Below are positions 39,480 to 48,564 of a stretch of DNA of 64,000 nt, piece by piece. Position numbers and translations under genes: made by a program. Source of the stretch: Saccharomycopsis fibuligera x Saccharomycopsis cf. fibuligera. Lineage: Eukaryota > Ascomycota > Saccharomycetes > Ascoideales > Saccharomycopsidaceae. The stretch lies in the NCBI GenBank assembly GCA_001936135.1, contig CP012812.1, positions 62,001-126,000 on the forward strand. Direction: 5' to 3'. Each line of letters begins with the position of its first letter. Positions within the stretch are counted from its first letter, which is position 1. Under the pieces are notes generated by a model. It was not told where the DNA came from. It was given only the letters and a program-made list of their open reading frames with translations, and searched no databases.

Positions 39480-40748
39480 AGCGATGTTTAAGTAGAATAG
39501 CGACGTTGTTGCTTTTCTTTCAGATTGGTAGTAAAACCTTGATAAGCAGACCAATTAATAGTAGTTAATTTTGATAGCAAAAAAGTAGCAGCTGCCATCC
39601 TGTCATTTCAGGCAGATAGGTACACAGACATATACATATATATATATATATATAGGCCTCCGCCTAGATATTGGCTATCAAAAGGCATTAGAAACCGACA
39701 GTAGCACAAACATCTCCGTGGGTATTATCTTCAGAACAATGGAAAGATGAACAGATTATTTAATCATTTCTGGCCGGAGTGTGGCCAGGGCCTAGGGTAG
39801 CAGGATACAATGGCGGAGGACTAGTCTTCTGGCTCCATGAGGCAGGCGGTTGCCAGCGGATTGAGGTCAGAGGGAATGCAGCCGTGGCACGGGCGGAGCT
39901 ACGAGAGGTGGCAGATATGGTTTTTGCACAGACCTATTCTGGTTCATGGATGCTATACCATGTTCATACAGTCGGCCGTCAACGATGGTTATATAGCTAG
40001 CGGTGTCTGTTCCCTGTCCTGTGTACTGACTATACTTAATATTAAGTATCTTTGTATATAAAAGAGGATACCCGGTCACCAATAACCTTCAGAAGCAGTG
40101 CCATATACAACCACTGCAAAAACACTAAGGACGCTCCTTTTTTGAAACTTGCAGTCTGGATTACGGCATACCGTGATACATATAGCCAATTTCTTGCTTT
40201 CGTACTGCTTGTGTTGCTGTTATAGCAGTGCTGTTATAACAGTGTTGTAGTAGTATTGGTGTAGCATAAGTCTCGGTGAAAGTGCTGCGGGTAACCGCGA
40301 ATTATGAGCAAATGAGAAACTGCAGCGCCCATCATCAGAATACTGGACATCCGTGGATACTCGCTGTGCTTATTCACTGTCCATGAGCACTACTATCTTC
40401 CACTGAAACAAAACACTGCTACTCTGGTCTTCTTTGAAGCACACCAACTGCTGGTTATAATATCTGCCATAGACTTTAGAAAAAAAATATTTGCTGCTGC
40501 TCTAATTTCTAGCGACAACTCCTTTTCCTTAGCTAAACCCCCGATTTAGCTGACCGGACACAAACTAAATCCCAGATACACAGCCATCTGGTGGGATTTT
40601 ATACCTCTGCTGACTTTATTCTGCTGCCTATACTGCTGAATTAAGGGTTGGAGCATTTTGCGCTTCATTAAAAATTTCTATTTTTGCTCTTTGGCGCCCG
40701 GAAATACCCAAAACTGACCTACATATCTTATTCCCGATTTAGTCCCTC
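39480..40748. promoter_or_regulatory. Divergent promoter between the small secreted protein and JHD2
   Basis: A 1.27 kb spacer contains a TA repeat near 39637-39652 and scattered inverted TATAAC/GTTATA words near 40218-40240. Open frames near 39779-40082 lack features. No gene was recognised. Confidence 0.45.
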
Positions 40749-43421
40749 ATGATTGATCCTGCTCTCAAACAAGCTCTTGAGCCGGTCCCCACGGTTTATC
40801 CTGCGGAAAACGAGTTCGCTGATCCAATCTTGTACTTGTCCTCAGCTAAAATCCAGCTGCTTGGTGACAAGTATGGTATGATCAAAGTCAAGCCTCCTGC
40901 TTCTTGGAAACCGCCATTTTCTATCGATGAGTCCTCTTTCAAATTCAAACCTAGGGTGCAAAAATTAAGTGAACTCAGTCTTCTAAGTAGAATAAGAACA
41001 ACATTCAAAGATGGTTTGGTCAATTTTATGAAGATGAAAAAGAAAAAAATCCCAAAAACGCTATATATTCTTCTTGGTAACAGGGAAAGAATGTACTATT
41101 ATGACTTGTTTTTGAAACTAAACCACTACATTTCTGACAATTATGATAGTATAGAGAATGATAGGAAAAAAAATGACTCAAATGGCCGCAATACTGTTTA
41201 CAACGAGGTTCGAAACTATCCGCAAATATGGAAAGATCTCAATAAATTCTACAAACTTCCGCCTTACTCTTCAGAAATTGCAGATTTTTACAATAACTAC
41301 ATGAAGGAATACTGCATCTTTTTGGCCAAAAAATACAAAACTAAAATTGCTTCATTTTCGGAAAGTGATTACCAATTTAACCACAATCCTTACAACGAGG
41401 ACGAAGAGGATACTGAAGTTGATAGTACAACTAATAACAGTAATAAAGACGACAATGACGAAGATGATACTGAATACTGGTGTCATATTTGTGGCGTGGA
41501 TTCAGACGATGCTAATACTCTACTATGTGATGGTTGCAATAAAGGGTATCATACTTATTGTTTGACTCCAAAAATGAAAAAAGTGCCATCAGGGAGCTGG
41601 TACTGTGATGAATGTTTAGTTGGCACTGGCGAGTATGGGTTCGTCACCAGTAACACTGCTTACTCGCTTCAGGATTTTCAAATGCTCAACAACGATTTCA
41701 AGCAAAAATATTTTGAAAATATTCTTTCCAAAACTCAGCGAGACTATCTCTACCACTTATCCAAAGATTACATGAATGATGAAACAAAAGAACAACAGTA
41801 CGTAGATTTTTTGGAAAATGAGTTTTGGGACAACTTGGTCAACAATGACCAATCCAACATTAAGGTGAACTACGGTGCAGATATCCATAATTTGAAACCT
41901 GGCCAAATAAGCGGATTTCCAATGAATTATCCCTTTGACGAAAATTGCAAGAATGATTTTTATACCAACCATTCATTCAATCTCACAAAGTTACCGTTTG
42001 CCAAAGGCTCGCTTCTCAACCACTTAAACGACAGAATTAGCGGAATGACCATCCCTTGGCTTTATATCGGCTCCTTGTTCTCCACCTTCTGTTGGCATTT
42101 GGAGGATCACTATATGCTTTCTGCCAACTATTGTCATGCGGGTGATATAAAGAAATGGTACTGTATTCCTGAATCTAACTGTCACCAATTCGAAGTATTA
42201 ATGAAAAATTTGGCTCCTGATTTGTTTATTAGACAACCTGATTTGCTCCATCAATTGGTAACTTTGCTTTCTCCATTTGATATTCTCAAAAATAACATCA
42301 AATGTTATTATGCTAACCAGAAACCAGGGGAATTTATTGTAACATTCCCTAAATGTTATCATGCTGGTTTTAATTGTGGCTTCAATGTGAATGAAGCAGT
42401 AAATTTTACCAACAATGACTGGCTCAAATTTGGTATCAATGCTCTTGATGACTACAAGCTTGTGAAAAAACCGCCAGTTTTCAGTCAGGCACAGTTATGT
42501 TACAGCATATTGTACCATATGTTGAATGAATCCAAATCTGACTTGAAAGACGTACAAGAGCAAAACTATAAGCTTATAACAACAAATGATAACATATCAG
42601 AAAGCAACTACAATTTGCTCATATTATGCATTGCCTACCTCGAGAAAATCCTGGCTGATTTTCGTAATGAGTTTTCCAAGTTTCAAGATTTGATTAGTAG
42701 AAAACATAGACGGATGAGTATTGAATATTATGATGATCTTCGGGTTGCTGAAAGCAGTTTCAACATTAACACAATGCAGAATTTAGACAAGTTTTATAAC
42801 GATTCTGCTGATTATTTACATGGCAAATCCAATAAAGATAATGATGATAAACAAGCTCAAGAAATCGTTTGTTGTGAATGTAATGAGATTTGTTACTTGT
42901 CGTGGGTGGAAGTGTTCACAAAGAAGAAAATTGCAGTGAAAAAGGATGAGGTGAAGTCATTAAAAGAGGAAAAAGACACTAGACTGGATCTTATGCCTAA
43001 TCAAGAGGAAATTTTACAATTGAATTCTGCTGCTAGTCAGAACGATACAAAGGGAGAAATTAAGGAAGTAAAAGAAGAAGATAAAGAAACCCAGACATAT
43101 CTTCCGACCCCCGAACCATCGCCTGAAGGTAAAAGGCGTCATTCTACAAGATTGGCAAAATCCATGAATAAAAGACCAAAAACAAGTAGCAATAATTGTA
43201 ACAATAGCCCCACAAATGCAAATGCAAAAGAAGCTGTTAATATGATTACAGTGAAAGAGGACGTGGCTCATTACTGTATCGAAGATTTCAACAAGACTTT
43301 TTCTGAAACCAATTTAAAAAGAAGTCAGGATTTCAAAGTTGGGGTGAAGTTGAGTGATGATAAATTAAAGCAGATTATTCAAAATTCAAAACAAAAATTA
43401 AGCACCTTGTCCATTTTATGA
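40749..43421 (+). CDS. JHD2: Jhd2-type histone H3K4 demethylase (JmjN-PHD-JmjC-C5HC2)
   Basis: The protein is 890 residues. KDM5-family enzymes remove methyl groups from H3K4 using Fe(II) and 2-oxoglutarate. JmjN lies at residues about 23-55 (FADPILYLSSAKIQLLGDKY, then GMIKVKPPASW). After an acidic stretch, a PHD finger spans about 243-290 (CHICG, CDGCNKGYHTYC, WYCDEC). JmjC spans about 430-575, and its iron ligands are His450, Glu452 (HLEDHY) and His538 (KCYHAGFNCGF). The C5HC2 finger starts at about 704 (CCECNEICYLSWVEVF) but its last part (HYCIEDFN) comes about 125 residues later, after a charged Lys/Glu insert. Yeast Jhd2 is shorter (728). Ecm5 was considered, but the order of domains and intact iron ligands favour Jhd2. 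Confidence 0.93.
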   Translation: MIDPALKQALEPVPTVYPAENEFADPILYLSSAKIQLLGDKYGMIKVKPPASWKPPFSIDESSFKFKPRVQKLSELSLLSRIRTTFKDGLVNFMKMKKKKIPKTLYILLGNRERMYYYDLFLKLNHYISDNYDSIENDRKKNDSNGRNTVYNEVRNYPQIWKDLNKFYKLPPYSSEIADFYNNYMKEYCIFLAKKYKTKIASFSESDYQFNHNPYNEDEEDTEVDSTTNNSNKDDNDEDDTEYWCHICGVDSDDANTLLCDGCNKGYHTYCLTPKMKKVPSGSWYCDECLVGTGEYGFVTSNTAYSLQDFQMLNNDFKQKYFENILSKTQRDYLYHLSKDYMNDETKEQQYVDFLENEFWDNLVNNDQSNIKVNYGADIHNLKPGQISGFPMNYPFDENCKNDFYTNHSFNLTKLPFAKGSLLNHLNDRISGMTIPWLYIGSLFSTFCWHLEDHYMLSANYCHAGDIKKWYCIPESNCHQFEVLMKNLAPDLFIRQPDLLHQLVTLLSPFDILKNNIKCYYANQKPGEFIVTFPKCYHAGFNCGFNVNEAVNFTNNDWLKFGINALDDYKLVKKPPVFSQAQLCYSILYHMLNESKSDLKDVQEQNYKLITTNDNISESNYNLLILCIAYLEKILADFRNEFSKFQDLISRKHRRMSIEYYDDLRVAESSFNINTMQNLDKFYNDSADYLHGKSNKDNDDKQAQEIVCCECNEICYLSWVEVFTKKKIAVKKDEVKSLKEEKDTRLDLMPNQEEILQLNSAASQNDTKGEIKEVKEEDKETQTYLPTPEPSPEGKRRHSTRLAKSMNKRPKTSSNNCNNSPTNANAKEAVNMITVKEDVAHYCIEDFNKTFSETNLKRSQDFKVGVKLSDDKLKQIIQNSKQKLSTLSIL

Positions 43422-44103
43422 AATATTTTCTTATGATTTTTTTTTTATTATCATTTTTCTTGCTAATGTCTTTTTTTCAATTCTTTAATTTATACCCTTT
43501 GTTATACTTTATTTTAAATAGAGCATAATATGTTTGATGTACCATAGTACCCATTCTACCCTTGCCCCTGTCTCTGCCTGCTTAGTGCGACTAATTAATG
43601 ACAACATATATATGTATTATGCTTTTTCTCATTTTTACTTGTCTATCTTAATCAACTTCTTTTTTCAATACAAATACAGTGTGTTAGATACCTTTCTTGG
43701 AATAAAACATTTCACAGTAACTGCAAAGTCATATGTTTATAAAGACAGCGTGTTGAGCAGTTAATGAGTTTTGTTTATTTTATGCCCACCCGCAAAACCT
43801 TCATCTAATCCATTGCATGCATGCTGAAAGATATCTGTCGGCGGGGGGTCCAGACCCCACGGGAAAAAATGACTCCATACTACTTGACATTTTACTGTTT
43901 TGAAAAAAGATGGAAAGATGCCCGCTGTTTCTATTCATCACTATCACCACCCACCATCATTACCACTCAACATAATTCGTTCATTGCATGCTTTTAGTGT
44001 CACCACAATAAATTACATAAAATTCAGAACGTCCAAAATTTCAATAGACGACATTTCAGTTTTAATATCCAGAAAAAAGGCATTTCCAGCACAACCCAAC
44101 CCA
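43422..44103. other. 3' flank of JHD2 and promoter of the glutaredoxin-like gene
   Basis: T-rich sequence follows JHD2. GCATGCATGC lies near 43814-43824 and a GC-rich inverted repeat GGGGTC-CA-GACCCC at 43845-43858, 245 bp before the chosen start of the next gene. The reading frame of that gene extends up to 43900 but is not claimed as coding. Confidence 0.5.
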
Positions 44104-44706
44104 ATGTTGGCCAAAAGAATAATATCCAATCGCGAGATCCCAGCGACCTCGCTACCCCTACTACTCCTGTCTCGCACTCGAATCATTTTCAGTTCTCAAT
44201 TTCAGTCGCAAAGACTCTTGCAACAGCAACAACAACTTGACAAGCAGCGTTTTTTCAGTACCACCGTAATGCGCCGCCAGTTAGTTCAGCTTGAATTGTT
44301 CACTAAGGAAAATTGTGGACTTTGTGATAATGCCAAATTGGTAATGGAAAACGTTTTGGCCAAGGAGCATAGCAATGAGGTGCAGTTGAAATATACTGAT
44401 ATCACGTTGCCGCAGAACAAACTATGGTGGGACTCATATGTATGTTTTACTTGTGTCTTTTTTTGAAGAAAAATTTGTCTTGCATAGTGTTGAAATGACA
44501 AATATGCAGATAAATAAATCTGCAATATCATGATTTTAGGATTTTTTTTTCTTTTACTAACAAGTGTTCAGTGCTTTGATGTCCCAGTGCTACATATTAC
44601 CCAAGAAGGGCAAACAAAACCAATCAAATTTATGCATAGATTGGATGAGAAGAAAGTTATTGAAGCTATAAACAAAAATAATATTGATTCGCCAAAGAAA
44701 CTTTAG
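44104..44706 (+). CDS. Glutaredoxin-like mitochondrial protein (YDR286C family), two exons
   Basis: Exon 1 is 44104-44439 and exon 2 is 44572-44706, 156 residues in all. The thioredoxin-fold core is LELFTKENCGLCDNAKLVME with a CxxC motif. The splice joins DSY to CFDVPVLHITQEG, giving the cis-Pro strand (VPVLHI). HRLDEKKVIEAI closes the fold. It matches the DUF836 glutaredoxin-like family, including S. cerevisiae YDR286C. From Met at 44104 the N-terminus is a plausible mitochondrial presequence (MLAKRIISNREI ... RFFSTTVMRR). Alternative in-frame starts are 43900, 43918 and 44269 (MRRQ, no presequence). The target and redox partner are unknown. It converges on ZIP1 with only 42 bp between stops. 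Confidence 0.82.
44440..44571 (+). other. Intron of the glutaredoxin-like gene
   Basis: 132 bp, donor GTATGT (44440-44445), branch TACTAAC (44555-44561), acceptor TTCAG ending at 44571, phase 0. The unspliced frame reads into a stop within 30 bp. Confidence 0.95.
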
Positions 44707-44748
44707 ATTGTATTTATTTTCTAATTATTTTTTATTCTCTCTAGCAAA

Positions 44749-47700
44749 TCAGTTCTTCTTTCTTTTACGATATCTTCTGGATGTGGCTGGCCTTGGTTCT
44801 TTTGAAGCAGTGTCTTCCTCCTTAGCCATCTCATTTTCACCAATCATATTAGACTTTGAGTGGCTTCTTTTTGTAACATCTCTTTTTTTTAAAGATTCAT
44901 TTTCAGAGTCTGTTTTCAGCTTTTTTGCGTTTTTGCTTGCATCAATTGCTCCTGCAATGCTTCTGTATAACTTTGTTGGTCTGTGCAAAGGCTTGGCTAT
45001 TTGATTTAACGAGTCATCTGCAAAATCAAAAGTGGAATGATGCGGAAATTCGTCTTCTTTCTTTTCAGCAGAGAAAACTTTTTTTGATAATTGTTCTGGC
45101 ATATCTGGTGTTGGTGTAGTTTTCTCTTCATTTGAGTTACCTTCAGAGCTTGTTTCTGTTTGTAACATTTTCTAGAGACGTTAGCATTTTTGCTTGTATA
45201 TATATGGACAGGATTAACAAAGGTTGAAAGGAAACAAACCTCATAGTGAAGCTCTGTAAGTTTTTTTTCGAGAGCAACTATTTGTGTGTGTAGTTTATCG
45301 TTGTTATCATTAACGAGTTCTATACCTCTCAAATAAACATCTTTAAGCGTATCTTTCCCATTTCTATCATTTTGTTGCTTAGGTTTATTAGTATGAGTTT
45401 TTTCAAGCTGTGCCAATGATAATTAATGCGACTTACCATAGTTTTGAATTCATTGGCTTGCTTTGCAAATTGATCAAATATTTTTATGCTGAGCTCTTCC
45501 TGTGCTTCTTTAACGCTCTGTAACTCAGAAGTTATAATATTAATATGATTTTGATTGTAATCTTTTATACTAGCCAATTCTAAATTTGAAAGTTTGTCAT
45601 TCATTTCAAGTTTTTTTTCAATGCTTGATATTTCTGATGTGTTTTCCCTAATTTTCAATAATTCTTGGTTCAAGTTTTCAAAAGCCGCTTTTGACTCCTT
45701 GGTATAATCTTGAAATGCGACCTCATTCTGTTCTTTTTCTTTTAAAATATTTTTCAACTTTGCTTCAAGCTCTTCATTTCGAGCGATAACCTATATGCGC
45801 TGTTAATAAAAGTTACTATAAACACTTTTAGAAGCAAAATTTGGTTACATACCAAAGCACTGTGCTTTTTTTGAGTAACAAATTTATTGGTTATCTCACT
45901 TTCATTTGCAATACGTTCAAATTCTTTCTCATTTAGCTGAAGTTGAAGATTTTCAATCTTTTCCCAGTAACCAGTTTTCTCAAGCTCGATGCGTGTATTA
46001 CGGACAATAAGCTCTTCAATTTGTGATTCTAACCCTGTTTTTTTTGTATTGTACTCTTTCAACAAGGAATTTGTAGACTCAATTTTTTTTAAAACAACGT
46101 CTTGAGAAAAGCTACTAAGCAGTGTTTTAATGTTGTCTGAGATACCTGTGACCCGTTTTTCAATAATTTCACGAAGATTGACAAGCTCTTTTGATTGAAG
46201 TTGGCTGCTTTCTTTTACCATTTGCTGTACCTTTTCTTCTATTGGAGAAATCATGTTGAAAATTGATCTCACCATTTCTTCAGAATGTTTTGAAATAAGG
46301 GAACGCTGCTCGTCAATCACTGTTTCAACTCTTTGAGGTCTCATTAGGTTACGGTTTTTCAAAAAAAAAAAAAAAAATTCTTTCTATAAAAAAATTTAAA
46401 GCTAACACTTACTTTTTTTCAAAAAAGGTATTTTGAGCCATTGAGGTAGCCTTTAGCTCCTCTGTAACATCAGAGGCAAGATATGCTCTGTAGGTTAAAG
46501 TTAGTTAAATAGTAGATAACAAATTTGAATTATATCTGACTTACTTCAAATCCTTTGTTATCAACTGCTGTCCGCTTTTGAATAGTTCAGGTAGATTTTT
46601 TAATAAAGTTTTGGATTCTAAAACCTCTTTTTTGACGATTGTGTCGTACTTTGATCTAAATACTTCAAAATTCTGTTCTGTTAAACTTGTTTTCAATTTT
46701 TCTTCGGAAAGCTGACCTGATAATCTGTCAACCTGCTCTGTCAAACTTTTAACCTCTATAGATTCTAATGTTTCTCAGTTAATTACTGATGCTCATGCAA
46801 AAAAAAAAAAAAAAAAGAACTCTATGCTCACTCTTTTCATATTCATTTTTGGTATCACAAATCTGCCTTTGGGCTTCATTCAATTTTTCGGTTACGGTTA
46901 AAATTTGAGTTTTGGCATCTTTCAGGACAAAATTCAAGTCGCACATCCCATTGGTACATATTTCTACCTTTTTAGCAAGAGTTAACTTTTCCTCTTTAAG
47001 ATTTTCAAGTAGTTCTTTGAATGTGCGAACAGTCGCTTGCGCTTTTTGAAAACCATTACTTAGAACACAAATTTTCCTCTCAGTTATTGCAAGCTGATCC
47101 GTTCTCCTTTTTAGTTCATCAGTTAAATTATGAATCTGTTCCTCTTGGGTGTTGTGCTTCTTTTGAAAATTCTTTAAGGCCAAGAGTAATGGCTCGATTC
47201 CTAGAAATTCATCATTAGCTGTGTTCAGATTTTTCACACCTAATCGTCCTACATTTTGTTCGCCATTATCATCATGCATGTCATTGGTTGAATATCCTTT
47301 CACGCGCCCTTCTTTTGCCGCATTATTTGAAAAATGGGTGAGTGCCTTACTGCCTTTGAATAGGCCCGCGCCAAAAGTTGTAGGATTCGGTTGAGTTGGA
47401 GTTGATGTTCTGGGAAACACGGCATTTTCATGTTCACTATCATTTGTATTATCTTTGAAACTGCCTTGATAACTATCTTCGCTAGTATCTTCCACCGTTC
47501 TGTTTAGTTCCTCGGTGCCATAATGAGCATCTCCTTCCTTAGTTAGACCATTTGAAATTGAGCTGTTCGTATTATCCACGGTTGTTTTAGAAGACCCTAA
47601 ATGCCTAGTGAACACTGACGTTTTTGAATTGGCACTATCAGGGCTGGCCTTCGATGAATTTTCTGCTGTGTTCTCGGCGCTTAAGTTGTCAAGCAGAACA

Positions 47701-47951
47701 TTATCATAATCTAGCTCCTCGGACTTAATTGTGCCAACGTTAGCCGAATTTTTAGTAGATTCTTTTGAGGGTGTCCTGCTAATTAACGTTCTAAATTGGA
47801 GAAGGGCTGTACCGTCATCGCCTTCATGTTCATTATCTGAGCCATTCGTGAGAAGTGCGCTGCTGGAAGTATTGGAAATCAAGGGTTTTCGGTTGAAGAA
47901 ATTTGTCTTCGGTTTGAAGTTCTTTGCGTTTCTGTCCCTAAAGAAAGACAT
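44749..47951 (-). CDS. ZIP1: Zip1 synaptonemal complex transverse-filament protein, seven exons
   Basis: Exons (minus strand): 47951-46832, 46764-46545, 46487-46413, 46339-45853, 45790-45437, 45377-45240 and 45171-44749, totalling 2,817 nt or 938 residues with every junction in frame. Zip1 forms the central region of the synaptonemal complex between paired meiotic chromosomes. The N-terminus MSFFRDRNAKNFKPKTNFF matches yeast Zip1 (MSNFFRDNSLGFKPRPNIF). After a Ser/Asn-rich head of about 250 residues comes a coiled coil of about 520 residues, with LSGQLSEEKLK paralleling yeast SGQLSEEKIK. The tail is basic and ends RRYRKRKKN, like yeast KKRRRK. Length is near the yeast protein (875). Six introns are exceptional, as yeast ZIP1 has none. 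The exon 6 donor (GTTTGT) is the least certain. Confidence 0.85.
45172..45239 (-). other. ZIP1 intron 6
   Basis: 68 bp, unusual donor GTTTGT, branch TGCTAAC, acceptor CTCTAG, phase 0. Confidence 0.7.
45378..45436 (-). other. ZIP1 intron 5
   Basis: 59 bp, donor GTAAGT, branch TACTAAT, acceptor CCTAAG, phase 0. Confidence 0.8.
45791..45852 (-). other. ZIP1 intron 4
   Basis: 62 bp, consensus donor GTATGT, branch ATTAAC, acceptor ATATAG, phase 0. Confidence 0.88.
46340..46412 (-). other. ZIP1 intron 3
   Basis: 73 bp, donor GTAAGT, a long T17 tract, weak branch CGTAAC, acceptor AATGAG, phase 2. The acceptor was chosen because it restores the open frame; the earlier TATAG leads to a stop. Confidence 0.7.
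46488..46544 (-). other. ZIP1 intron 2
   Basis: 57 bp, donor GTAAGT, branch AACTAAC, acceptor CTACAG, phase 2. Confidence 0.88.
46765..46831 (-). other. ZIP1 intron 1
   Basis: 67 bp with non-consensus donor GTGAGC, branch-like TTAAC, acceptor TTAG, phase 1. Joining gives ...EYEKKSIEVKSL in the coiled-coil frame. Confidence 0.75.
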
Positions 47952-48564
47952 TATCGAGATTCACAACAGGTTACCAAAGGTCAATGGTTATTTATTTTTT
48001 ACAGGAAATAATGACGAGAAGGAGACCGGCAGAAATCAGCATTTACGTATAAACTACGAGACACTTTTCAATATTGCGATTTGTGTTCTTATGGCTCGCA
48101 GATTAGTGCATGTAGGAATTTTCTACAATCTCAGACATGAAGCTGAGCGCTTAATCTAATATCAACAGCAAAAGATATATTTATTACAAACAAAACGTCA
48201 ATATTAAAAAACAAACTTACTGTACCGGTTCATAATAAAAGATGCAATATAAATTTTTATAAATGAAAGATAAAAGTTGCGGTAAAGGAAAAAACAAGTA
48301 AATAAAAAACAAATAAAAAAAATTAACAAGTAACAATTGATGGATGTACGAATACAGTATTTAAGTTCACACATTTTAATAATTTAACAGCCAGTAACCA
48401 GTAATAAGACACTATAAGCAGACGTAGTACAACGTGCTTTAAAATGAACTAGGCAATAAGTTTTTTTTGACTAATGCAAAAGGAAAAAAGAAGACTTGAA
48501 ATGCAAATTATTACACTTTTAAACTAGGCGGGAAGGATAAAGACAAACATTATTAAGATACTTT
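47952..48564. promoter_or_regulatory. ZIP1 upstream region with an Ndt80-like (MSE) site
   Basis: A 613 bp spacer between the ends of tandem minus-strand genes PCF11 and ZIP1. On the minus strand GAACACAAAT (48088-48079) is one base short of the middle sporulation element consensus, about 130 bp before the ZIP1 ATG. No URS1 (Ume6) site was noticed. The rest is AT-rich. Confidence 0.4.

Noticed and set aside
45408-45436. A 29-bp intron joining ZIP1 exons 5 and 6
   Set aside because: It would restore the frame but is too short for a spliceosomal intron. A 59-bp version with the same donor, a TACTAAT branch and CCTAAG acceptor also keeps the frame.
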